A stretch of DNA of 64,000 nt from Streptomyces sp. NBC_00557 (GTDB lineage Bacteria > Actinomycetota > Actinomycetes > Streptomycetales > Streptomycetaceae), in NCBI RefSeq assembly GCF_036345995.1, contig NZ_CP107796.1, positions 6,448,001 through 6,512,000 of the forward strand, read 5' to 3'. Position 1 is the stretch's first letter; every line of letters begins with the position of its first letter. The notes under the pieces were generated by a model that saw nothing but the letters and a program-made list of their open reading frames with translations, was not told the DNA's origin and did not search any database. Positions 26,761-34,323 of this stretch are shown in pieces. The position numbers and the translations under genes were made by a program.

Positions 26761-27430
26761 AGCGGCCCGGGCGGCACAGGAACGGATAGCTCGCGGCCTC
26801 GGCCGCCGCCGCCTCGGCGTCCTGGGCGCGGATGGCGTCCAGCAGACCCGTGTGGTCCATGTGCGTCTCCGGCGTCAGCTCCGCGCCCACGTCCGCGCGC
26901 AGCCAGTCCCGCAGCACCTCGCCCAGATCGGCGTACATGGCCGTCATCACGTCGTTGTGCGAGGCGGCCACGACGGCCAGGTGGAAGGTGGCGTCGGCGG
27001 TCACGAAGGCCTCCGTCTCGCCGGTCTCCCAGGCCAGCTCGCGCCGCTCCAGCAGGGCGTCCAGCTGTTTGAGGTCCTTCTCGGTGCGCCGCTCGGCTGC
27101 CAGCTTCGCCGCTGCCGACTCCAGCGCGGCCCGCAGCTCCGCGATGTGCCGGGGGTCGGCGCCGGCGAACCGGCGGTGCATCACGCCGGCCAGCTCGCTC
27201 GTCGCCACCACATAGGTGCCGGAGCCCTGCCGGATGTCCAGCAGGCCGTTGTGGGCCAGGGCGCGGACGGCCTCGCGGACGGTGTTGCGGGCGACGCCGA
27301 GCTGTTCGACGAGTTCCGGCTCCGTCGGGATGCGCGAGCCGACCGGCCACTCGCCGGACGTGATCTGGTTGCGCAGTTCGGCGATGACCTGCTCGGACAA
27401 GGCCGAACGGCGCGGGTGGCTCAGGGGCAT
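26738..27430 (-). CDS. GntR-family transcriptional regulator (FCD/FadR type)
   Basis: A 230-residue regulator. The winged HTH (about residues 9-75) contains IPTEPELVEQLGVARNTVREAVRAL and GLLDIRQGSGTYV. The FCD effector domain (about 90-215) has the metal/acid-binding His positions in ATFHLAVVAASHNDV and the late ETHMDHTGLLDAI. FCD regulators sense small organic acids or related metabolites. It is divergent from the MFS transporter, with a palindrome between them over the transporter start, so it most likely represses that transporter and itself. Confidence 0.93.
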   Translation of the reverse strand: MPLSHPRRSALSEQVIAELRNQITSGEWPVGSRIPTEPELVEQLGVARNTVREAVRALAHNGLLDIRQGSGTYVVATSELAGVMHRRFAGADPRHIAELRAALESAAAKLAAERRTEKDLKQLDALLERRELAWETGETEAFVTADATFHLAVVAASHNDVMTAMYADLGEVLRDWLRADVGAELTPETHMDHTGLLDAIRAQDAEAAAAEAASYPFLCRPGRFSAPSGG

Positions 27431-27490
27431 GGCACACCTTCGCAGGCGAGGCCCGGGCGCAGACGCCGTGGGAATGGACAGCCAATCATC

Positions 27491-27507
27491 CCATCATTCT
27501 ATGATGG
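27491..27507. promoter_or_regulatory. Probable operator of the GntR regulator
   Basis: CCATCAT-TCT-ATGATGG is a perfect 7+3+7 palindrome between the divergent GntR and MFS genes. It covers the two upstream-most ATG codons of the transporter frame. Size and symmetry fit a FadR/GntR-type site. Confidence 0.65.
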
Positions 27508-27512
27508 ATCTT

Positions 27513-28922
27513 ATGGCACGTGAGGAAACCCGGACAGTGGAGATCCGTACGGCGATGACACCGGCCGGACGCGGTGCGGCCGCCGCGACGAGCACCCCCG
27601 AGACGACCGCCGGCGCCGGACGCACGCGCGCGTGGGCCACGCGGCTGGTCGTCGTCGGCATCGTGCTGTCCGCGCTGAACCTCCGCCCGGCCATCACAAG
27701 CCTCGGCGCACTCCTGGAGGAGGTGCGCGACGGCCTCGGCATGAGCGGCAGCGTGGCCGGCCTGCTCACGTCCGTGCCGCCGCTGTGCTTCGCGGTCTTC
27801 GGCGTCACCGCGCCCCGGCTGGCCCGGCGCTTCGGCCCGGCCGCCGTGGTGTGCGCCGGCATGGCCGCCATCACCGCGGGCCTGCTGATACGGCCGTACG
27901 CCGGCAGCACGGCCGGCTTCCTGGCCGCCAGCGCGCTCGCCCTGATGGGCATCGCCGTCAGCAATGTGCTCATGCCGGTCATCGTCAAGCGCTGGTTCCC
28001 CGACCGGGTCGGGTCCATGACCGGCCTGTACTCCATGGCCCTCGCCCTCGGCACCTCCGCGGCCGCCGCGGTGACCGTGCCCGTGGCGCACGCCCTGGGC
28101 GGCTGGCAGCCCGGTCTGACCGTGTGGGCCGCCCTCGCGGGCGCCGCCGTCCTGCCCTGGCTGCCGCTCGTCCGCGACCGCGACCGCGGTACGGCGCCCG
28201 CGCGGCCGGGGGAGGGGGAGCGCACGGCGGACCCGAAGCGCGGGACGGCGGAGCGAGAAGCGGGGACGCAGCCAGGCGCCGGGGCGCAGCGAGACGCCGG
28301 GGCGCAGCGAGAAGCGGGGCCGGAGCGGCATGCGCCCCTGCGTATCGCCCGCAGCCGCACCGCCTGGGCCCTCGCCGTCTTCTTCGGCCTCCAGGCCACC
28401 GCCGCCTACATCACCATGGGCTGGATGCCGCAGATCTTCCGTGACGCCGGCGTCCCGGCCGGCACCGCGGGCGTGCTGCTCGCCGTCACCATGGTGATGG
28501 GCGTGCCGCTGGCCTTCGTCATCCCCAGGGTCGCCGCCCGGCTGCCCCACCAGGGCCCGATCGCGCTGGTCCTGGGCGCGTGCGGCCTCGTCGGATACGC
28601 CGGCCTGTACCTCGCCCCGGCCGCCGGCGCCTGGGCCTGGGCCCTGCTGCTCGGCGTCTCCAACTGCGCCTTCCCGCTGGCCCTGACGATGGTCGGCATG
28701 CGGGCCCGCAGCGGTCCGGGCGTGGCCCAGCTGTCCGCGTTCGCGCAGAGCACCGGGTATCTCATCTCCATCCCCGGCCCGCTGCTGGTCGGCGTCCTCT
28801 ACCAGCACAGCGGCGGCTGGGGCCTGCCGATCGCCCTGATGACCGGCCTGATGCTGCCCCAGATGGCGGTGGGCTTCCTGGCAGGCCGCGACCGCACGGT
28901 GGAGGACGAAGCGAACCGCTGA
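27513..28922 (+). CDS. MFS transporter, CynX/NimT type
   Basis: A 469-residue 12-helix transporter. The family opening LNLRPAITSLGALLEEV (near residue 50), LTSVPPLCFAVFGVTAPRLARRFG and the GSMTGLYSMALALG segment match CynX/NimT-type exporters and importers of cyanate, 2-nitroimidazole and other small compounds. The central cytoplasmic loop (about 225-285) carries an expanded Arg/Glu/Ala/Gly low-complexity insert (repeated AGAQR-like units). ATG codons at 27501, 27504 and 27513 are all in frame; I took 27513 because the palindrome covers the others. Regulation by the divergent GntR protein is likely. Confidence 0.88.
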   Translation: MAREETRTVEIRTAMTPAGRGAAAATSTPETTAGAGRTRAWATRLVVVGIVLSALNLRPAITSLGALLEEVRDGLGMSGSVAGLLTSVPPLCFAVFGVTAPRLARRFGPAAVVCAGMAAITAGLLIRPYAGSTAGFLAASALALMGIAVSNVLMPVIVKRWFPDRVGSMTGLYSMALALGTSAAAAVTVPVAHALGGWQPGLTVWAALAGAAVLPWLPLVRDRDRGTAPARPGEGERTADPKRGTAEREAGTQPGAGAQRDAGAQREAGPERHAPLRIARSRTAWALAVFFGLQATAAYITMGWMPQIFRDAGVPAGTAGVLLAVTMVMGVPLAFVIPRVAARLPHQGPIALVLGACGLVGYAGLYLAPAAGAWAWALLLGVSNCAFPLALTMVGMRARSGPGVAQLSAFAQSTGYLISIPGPLLVGVLYQHSGGWGLPIALMTGLMLPQMAVGFLAGRDRTVEDEANR

Positions 28923-28980
28923 CGGGGGCCGGCGGGGCCCGGTCGGCCGGGACCGGGACGGACCCCGTCCCGGGGCGGGC

Positions 28981-29290
28981 GGCTCGGGGTGGGCCGGGGG
29001 ACGGCCTGGCTCGGGTTGGCCTGGTTCGGAGGCCTGGGACGGCCTGCTCGGGGACCCTGGGACGGCCTGGCTCGGACCCTGGGGCGGCCTGGCTTGAGAG
29101 CCCTGGGACGGCCTTGGCCTGGTATGGGCCCGGCACGCGGTGTTCCGGCTCAGGGTGCGGCCCGGCTCGGGGTGCGCCCGACGTGGGGTGCACCCGGCTG
29201 GGGGTTGGGCCCAGGGACGGCTTGGCTCGGGGTGCGCCCGACTTGGGATGCGGCCGGCTCGGGGTGGGCCCGGGGAGGGCCAAGCTGCGG
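28981..29290. repeat. Degenerate G-rich tandem repeats in a gene-free stretch
   Basis: The 536-base gap 28923-29458 has no credible gene. Within it, units such as GGGACGGCCTGGCTCGG recur about five times (28999-29120), and a second type CGGCTCGGGGTGCGCCCGAC recurs three times (29155-29270). The plus strand is strongly G-rich relative to C. Long open frames through here on both strands have no family resemblance. Confidence 0.6.
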
Positions 29291-29458
29291 AGGCAGCCCG
29301 GTTCGGGGAAGCACGGCTCCCGGACCGGCGGCCGGGTGGCCCGGCTTGTGCCGGGAGCGCGCGGGGTCGGCAGGCCGCACGGTACGCCGTTCCCGGCCGG
29401 CCTCCGGGACACGCGCCCCGGCCGAACCCCGCGGAGCGGAGGGTGCGAGACTGGGCGC

Positions 29459-29578
29459 ATGCAGCCTGTGCTCGACCCGAATCCGCAGAACGGCCAGAAG
29501 AAGATGCTGCTCGTCTTCGGCGCGTTCTTCGCCATCTTCGCCGTCATCGCCGTCATCGCGACCCTCGCCTCCCCGTGA
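29459..29578 (+). CDS. SGM_5486-type transporter-associated miniprotein
   Basis: A 39-residue protein (start ATG at 29459) with a polar N-terminus MQPVLDPNPQNGQKKM, then one membrane helix LLVFGAFFAIFAVIAVIATLA and SP at the end. It matches what I recall of the 'SGM_5486 family transporter-associated protein' of Streptomyces. It follows the MFS gene at about 540 bases. The name implies association with a transporter; its mode of action is unknown. Confidence 0.8.
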   Translation: MQPVLDPNPQNGQKKMLLVFGAFFAIFAVIAVIATLASP

Positions 29579-29775
29579 CGGCCACCTTCCGGACCGTGGG
29601 CTCCCGGCCACGGCCCCCGGCGGATGGTGGGGCTAGCTCCACCATCCCCTAGGGGGTAAGGGTCAGGGTCAACTGGGTGGAACTCCGGATGGGTTGGCGG
29701 CCCCGGATTCCGTAGCGTCGAGATGTGACCGCGGCACACGGTCACGGACCCGCTCGAAGACCCACGGAGGAGATC

Positions 29776-29982
29776 ATGTCGGCCCGCACCCACTCCCGGC
29801 CCCACCCGGCGACCACGGGCGGCGTGGACATCCGGCTGCCCTGGTGGGCCCTCGCCCTGCCCGCGCTCGCCTTCGTCGCCCTGCTGATGCTGATACTCAA
29901 CCCGTCCGACGCCCACGCGGCGAGCGGCGACCCGGCGATCACCCACCTCCTCACCCGCGCCCAGCAGCTCCTCATACGCTGA
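29776..29982 (+). CDS. Small single-pass membrane protein
   Basis: A 68-residue protein with the ATG at 29776, preceded by ACGGAGGAG. Residues about 19-45 are a membrane helix (LPWWALALPALAFVALLMLIL) followed by NPSDAHAASGDPAITHLL. The AHA-A stretch could also be a signal cleavage site. It is unrecognised beyond conservation in Streptomyces as I recall. Upstream, CCCCTAGGGG (29646-29655) is a 10-base palindrome that may belong to its promoter. Confidence 0.65.
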   Translation: MSARTHSRPHPATTGGVDIRLPWWALALPALAFVALLMLILNPSDAHAASGDPAITHLLTRAQQLLIR

Positions 29983-30108
29983 TCGGGAGCCTGCGCCGAG
30001 GGCGGGTCCGGAGCTCGTGCCGACGGTGAATCCTCAGCTCGCGCAGGGGTGAATCCCCATGCCAACTCCCCGCGCCCGCATGGCCTGTTTCATGCGAAGC
30101 TGGGACGC

Positions 30109-30627
30109 ATGAGCGCCGCAGACCTTCGCAGCATCGTCCTCCTCCGGCATGCGAAAGCCGACTGGCCGCAGGTGTCCGACCATGAACGCCCGCTCGCCGA
30201 GCGGGGCCGCATGGACGCCGCGGTCGCCGGACGCAAGCTGGCCGACACCGGCATCACCTTCGACCTGGCCCTGTGCTCCACCGCCGTCCGGACCCGCGAG
30301 ACCTGGAAGCTCGCCGTCCACGAACTGACGCACCGGCCGAAGACCGTCTACGAGGAGCGGGTCTACGAGGCCTCGCCCGGCGAGCTGATCGCCGTGCTGA
30401 ACGAGATTCCGGACGACGTGCGGAACGTGATCCTGATCGGCCACAACCCCGGCATCCACGGTCTCGCCGACATCCTGTCGGGCAGCGCCGAGGGGGAGGC
30501 CCGCGCGCGGATGAACCGGCGCGGCTTCCCCGCCGCCGCCTTCGCGCTGCTGTCCTTCGAGGGCCCCTGGAAGAGCCTGGAGCCGGCCGTGGCCACGCTC
30601 ACGGACTACTGGGCGCCCGCCGAGTGA
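30109..30627 (+). CDS. SixA-like histidine phosphatase
   Basis: A 172-residue histidine phosphatase. The catalytic RH motif is LLRHAKADW near residue 11, the second arginine lies in STAVRTRET near 63, and the second histidine in LIGHNPGIHGLAD near 107. Length and motif order fit the SixA subfamily, which in E. coli removes phosphate from phosphohistidine of signalling proteins. The ATG at 30109 is preferred; a start at 30049 adds 20 non-conserved residues. Convergent with serB, separated by a strong terminator. Confidence 0.9.
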   Translation: MSAADLRSIVLLRHAKADWPQVSDHERPLAERGRMDAAVAGRKLADTGITFDLALCSTAVRTRETWKLAVHELTHRPKTVYEERVYEASPGELIAVLNEIPDDVRNVILIGHNPGIHGLADILSGSAEGEARARMNRRGFPAAAFALLSFEGPWKSLEPAVATLTDYWAPAE

Positions 30628-30637
30628 CGCGACCCAG

Positions 30638-30678
30638 GCGTGAGGGCCCGGCACCGCTCGGGCGCCGGGCCCTCACGC
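30638..30678. terminator. Bidirectional terminator between the sixA-like gene and serB
   Basis: GCGTGAGGGCCCGGC (30638-30652) and GCCGGGCCCTCACGC (30664-30678) form perfect 15-base arms with an 11-base loop. It lies 11 and 13 bases from the two convergent stop codons. Confidence 0.85.
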
Positions 30679-30690
30679 ATCCGGGCCTGC

Positions 30691-31914
30691 TCAGCCCTCG
30701 TCGTGCGTGTCGGCCGCCTCGACCTCTTCCCGGGTGACGCCCAGCAGATACAGGACCGTGTCGAGGAAGGGGAAGTTCACCGCCGTGTGCGCGGCCTCGC
30801 GGACCACCGGCTTCGCGTTGAAGGCGACGCCCAGGCCGGCCGCGTTCAGCATGTCGAGGTCGTTGGCGCCGTCGCCGATCGCCACCGTCTGGGACAGCGG
30901 CACCCCGGCCTCCGCGGCGAACCGGCGCAGCAGCCGTGCCTTGCCCGCGCGGTCCACGATCTCGCCGGTGACCCGGCCGGTGAGCTTGCCGTCGACGATC
31001 TCCAGCGTGTTGGCCTGCGCGAAGTCAAGGCCCAACCGTTCCTTCAGATCGTCGGTGACCTGGGTGAAGCCACCGGAGACGACGCCGACCTGGTAGCCGA
31101 GCCGCTTCAGCGTGCGGACCAGGGTGCGGGCGCCCGGCGTCAGCCGGACCTCGTTGCGGACCTTCTCCACGACGGAGGCGTCCAGCCCCTTCAGCAGCGC
31201 CACGCGCGCGTGCAGCGACTGCTCGAAGTCCAGCTCCCCGCGCATCGCCGCCGCCGTCACCTCGGCGACCTTGTCCTCGCAGCCCGCGTGCGCCGCGAAC
31301 AGCTCGATGACCTCGTCCTGGATCAGCGTGGAGTCCACGTCCATGACCACCAGGCGCTGAGCGCGCCGGTGCAGGCCCGCCGCGACGACCGCGACATCGA
31401 CACCCAGTGCCGCCGCGTCCGTGGCCAGGGCCGTGCGCAGCGGCTCGGTCTCGACACCGGAGACCGCGAACTCCACCGCCGTCACCGGGTACTTGGCGAG
31501 CCGGAAGATACGGTCGATGTTGCCGCCGGCCTTCGCGATCCGGTCGGCGATGGCGGCCGTCGACTCGGCGGTCAGCGGATGACCGAGCACGGTCACCAGC
31601 GAGCGCCCGAGTCCGCGCGGGCGGTTGTCGCCGTGCCCGGAGATGATCTCCGCCTGCATCTTCATCGACTCGGCCCAGCTGTGCACGGTGGCCCTCAGGT
31701 CGCCCTCCAGGCCGGCCGGCGGCTGCGTCACCAGTGCGCACAGCACCAGGCGGCCCCGGGTGACGACCTGCTCGATGTCGACCACGTCGACGCAGTAGGC
31801 GGCGAGGGTGTCGAAGAGGCCCGCCGTGATGCCCGGCCTGTCCTTGCCGAAGATCTTGACGAGGAGAGTGGGAGCCTCGGGGTTCTGTGCGGCGGAGGTC
31901 TGCGAAGCGCTCAT
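30691..31914 (-). CDS. serB: Phosphoserine phosphatase SerB with N-terminal ACT domains
   Basis: A 407-residue HAD phosphatase for the last step of serine synthesis. Two ACT domains (about residues 15-90 and 105-180; LLVKIFGKDRPGITAGLFDT) precede the catalytic core. HAD motif I is VMDVDSTLIQ (Asp192, Asp194), motif II lies in VVSGGFTQV, and motif III/IV in VAIGDGANDLDML. The long ACT-containing form is typical of actinobacteria and suggests feedback by an amino acid. The start at ATG 31914 is chosen because ATG 32025 would add residues outside the ACT fold. Confidence 0.95.
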   Translation of the reverse strand: MSASQTSAAQNPEAPTLLVKIFGKDRPGITAGLFDTLAAYCVDVVDIEQVVTRGRLVLCALVTQPPAGLEGDLRATVHSWAESMKMQAEIISGHGDNRPRGLGRSLVTVLGHPLTAESTAAIADRIAKAGGNIDRIFRLAKYPVTAVEFAVSGVETEPLRTALATDAAALGVDVAVVAAGLHRRAQRLVVMDVDSTLIQDEVIELFAAHAGCEDKVAEVTAAAMRGELDFEQSLHARVALLKGLDASVVEKVRNEVRLTPGARTLVRTLKRLGYQVGVVSGGFTQVTDDLKERLGLDFAQANTLEIVDGKLTGRVTGEIVDRAGKARLLRRFAAEAGVPLSQTVAIGDGANDLDMLNAAGLGVAFNAKPVVREAAHTAVNFPFLDTVLYLLGVTREEVEAADTHDEG

Positions 31915-32162
31915 GGTGTCACCACCGTATCCGGCACCCAGTGCCGTCCGCCGCCGAGGTCCGACTGACGGACACCGAACAATGGATGGCGCGTCGGTGT
32001 CAGGGATCTTGCCACCGGGAGACACCGGCCCACCGGCAGACGGCGGCCCGCGGCCCCATCACGACTGTCCCACGAGATGCCCTGACGAGCAGGGCCAGGG
32101 CACGGCCGGGGCAGGGCCAGGGAGGGTCAGCGCAACGAGCGGTCCTGGGACGGGCGGTGCCT

Positions 32163-32180
32163 CCGGGGCGGAAACCCCGG
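32163..32180 (-). terminator. Short hairpin after the streptophobe gene
   Basis: CCGGGG and CCCCGG form a 6-base stem with a 6-base loop ending 3 bases past the stop of the minus-strand streptophobe gene. Weak but well placed. Confidence 0.45.
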
Positions 32181-32183
32181 TCC

Positions 32184-34052
32184 TCAGCCGCGGGGCTTCC
32201 GCTTCCCCGGTGGTGCCGGGGGCGGCGGGGGCGGGGGCGGCCACTCGGTGCCGTCCGTGCCCTGGGAGCGGTCACGGCGCCGTGCCGTGCCGTGGCGCCG
32301 CGGAGGGGGAGCGCCGTCGAGGGGCCCCGCGATGGTCGGGGCGCCGTAGACGTCGTCCGGGACTTCCGCAGGCCCGGCCCCCGTAGCCTCCTCGCGCACG
32401 TACTCCGGCGCCCGGGGATCCTCGGGCACCCGGAGATAGGGATTCGTGTCCGGGTTCGGCGGCCGGTACGGCGTACCCGGCGTGTACGGCCCTGCACCGC
32501 CGCCACCCCCGTACGCCGAGTCCCCGCCGTCCCCGCCCAGGGCACCCCGGTCCGCCCGGGCCCCGTCGCCGCCCGCCCCGGCGGCCGCCGCCTCCGCCGT
32601 TGCGCCGCGTTCGCCCCGGCCGGCCCCCGCCGCCAGCCGAGCCGCCGGCACCGCACGCGCCCCCGCCGCGCCCGCCGCGCACGCCGCGAGGGCGCCGAGG
32701 ACCCCTGCGGCCGCGCCCCAGGCCGCGCCCAGAAGGAGGGCCGGGCCGAGGCGGCCGTGCAGGTCGACGTCCGCGTCGAAGGCGTCGAAGCCGAGGACGG
32801 ACAGGGAGGAGGACACGGACACGCCCGTCAGCCGGACGAGCAGGGGCAGGGCGAGCGCGGTCGTGAGACCGAGCCGCAGGCCGCAGCGGGCGGCGAAGCC
32901 GAAGGCACCCTCGGCCTGCCGCCCCACCACCGACCGCCCCACCGGTGTCCGCACCGCCGTCAGGGTGCCCGCCAGCAGCATGGCCAGGCTCGCGGCCACG
33001 GCCAGCAGCCACACCCGGCTGTCCAGGCCGGCCAGCCGGCCGAGTGTCACGGGGCGGTCGGCGTGCGCGGTGAGGAGTCGGTCCAGCGGGTGCGGGAGGA
33101 ACGCGGCGAGGGCGCCGGTGGCGTGGCCGTCCCAGGGGACGAGGAGACCGAGCGGGAGACCGAGCCAGACCCCGTTCGGATCGCCGAGGAGGGCCGCGCC
33201 GGCGATCCGCGCCGGGTGGTCGTCCCCGGCGGCCGCGTACGCCGCCGCCGCGAGCCCCGCCGCGACGGCCACCAGCAGCACGGTGGCGAGCGCCGACACC
33301 GCCGGCCGTACCGCCCGGTGCACGACGGACCAGCCCGGCGGCAGGGGAGCGCGCCGGGAGGCGAGCAGGGCGATCAGCAGGACACCGGCGCACCAGAGGG
33401 CGCCGCCGAGCAGCGTGGCCGTCGTGTCCACGGTGAAGCCGACCGAGGCCTTGGCGTGGACGAGGTCGCCGAGCCGGTCCGGCAGCAGTCCGCCGACGTC
33501 GCCGATGCCGGGGATGCTCAGTCCGCCGCCCTTGCCGCCCGTGCCCGGCAGCCTGTCCAGGCCGAGCGAGCCGCCGTCGAGGGTGACGACGTCATGACCG
33601 GCCCAGGCCAGACCGCCCAGCACCGCCACGAAGAGGACGACCACCGTGCCCGCGCGGGCGAGGAGTTCGGCGGGCGCGACGACAACTCCCGCCCTGCGCA
33701 GGGACCGCAGGAAGAACCACGACAGCAGCAGGGCACCCGCGAGACTGACCCCGAGTGGCGTGATCTCGACGGCGGTGTGGGCCTCGGCGCCCTTCAGCCC
33801 GAAGGCGGAGACATCGCCCGACGGCGAGACCGAACCACCCGCCGCGAGTGCCACAACTGCCGCTGTCATGGGGCCCAATGAGGCGGTGGAGTCCGCCTGG
33901 AGCAGGTGCAGCCCGAGCGCGGCCGTGCCCGCCATCCCGGCCAACGCCCAGCTCACCGCGGCGATCGCGGACAGCAGGACGTCCTTCCAGGGCACCGTCG
34001 CGGGGTGTCGTCCGGTCCCGGCGGCGGCCCCGGCGTTCGTGGCTGACCTCAT
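32184..34052 (-). CDS. Streptophobe family protein
   Basis: A 622-residue membrane protein. About ten hydrophobic segments spread over residues 20-445, starting with VPWKDVLLSAIAAVSWALAG and including LVPWDGHATGALAAFLPHPL. They are followed by a Pro/Gly/Ala-rich cytoplasmic tail of 170 residues (TPYRPPNPDTNPYLRVPEDP) that ends in a polyproline run. This matches the 'streptophobe' family known from Streptomyces, of unknown function. It is divergent from the FHA-ABC exporter gene; the 271 bases between them contain inverted repeats. The tail could bind cell-envelope or signalling partners; that is a guess. Confidence 0.85.
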   Translation of the reverse strand: MRSATNAGAAAGTGRHPATVPWKDVLLSAIAAVSWALAGMAGTAALGLHLLQADSTASLGPMTAAVVALAAGGSVSPSGDVSAFGLKGAEAHTAVEITPLGVSLAGALLLSWFFLRSLRRAGVVVAPAELLARAGTVVVLFVAVLGGLAWAGHDVVTLDGGSLGLDRLPGTGGKGGGLSIPGIGDVGGLLPDRLGDLVHAKASVGFTVDTTATLLGGALWCAGVLLIALLASRRAPLPPGWSVVHRAVRPAVSALATVLLVAVAAGLAAAAYAAAGDDHPARIAGAALLGDPNGVWLGLPLGLLVPWDGHATGALAAFLPHPLDRLLTAHADRPVTLGRLAGLDSRVWLLAVAASLAMLLAGTLTAVRTPVGRSVVGRQAEGAFGFAARCGLRLGLTTALALPLLVRLTGVSVSSSLSVLGFDAFDADVDLHGRLGPALLLGAAWGAAAGVLGALAACAAGAAGARAVPAARLAAGAGRGERGATAEAAAAGAGGDGARADRGALGGDGGDSAYGGGGGAGPYTPGTPYRPPNPDTNPYLRVPEDPRAPEYVREEATGAGPAEVPDDVYGAPTIAGPLDGAPPPRRHGTARRRDRSQGTDGTEWPPPPPPPPAPPGKRKPRG

Positions 34053-34160
34053 GACAGACCCCCCGATATGGCAGACCTGATGGGCAAGCCCCCCGATCCG
34101 CGGTGCGGCACCGAAGCCGTCTCTGTCCCCCTCGTCGGGATTACCACTCTCCGGCCCGTT

Positions 34161-34241
34161 TTCAACCCCGTCAACGGGGGCGAGTTGAAGCGCGCGCGGG
34201 CGCCCGTGACAAGGCCCGGGTTTCGGTCAGAGGGCCGGGCC
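34161..34241. promoter_or_regulatory. Inverted repeats between the streptophobe and FHA-ABC genes
   Basis: A TTCAACCCCG-TCAA-CGGGG stem-loop is flanked by an outer TTCAAC/GTTGAA pair (34161-34189). A second stem, GGCCCGG/CCGGGCC with a 15-base loop, follows at 34213-34241. They occupy the middle of the divergent promoter region, so they could be operators or a transcription-blocking structure. Confidence 0.45.
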
Positions 34242-34323
34242 TGAAATAGTTCCCCCCGATGTTCGACATCCCTAGACTCCCTGTGATGGGGGTAACTCGG
34301 GGGACAACTCAGTGGGGCATGGA

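Noticed and set aside
28762..29946. A 394-codon minus-strand frame across the repeat-rich gap
   Set aside because: No start with a ribosome site, no family resemblance, composition dominated by Arg, Pro and Gly, and it overlaps the end of the MFS gene and the miniprotein gene.
31887..33881. A 664-codon plus-strand frame opposite the streptophobe gene
   Set aside because: GC-rich codon shadow. Composition is Arg/Gly/Pro/Ala without any recognisable domain, while the minus-strand frame has clear membrane helices.
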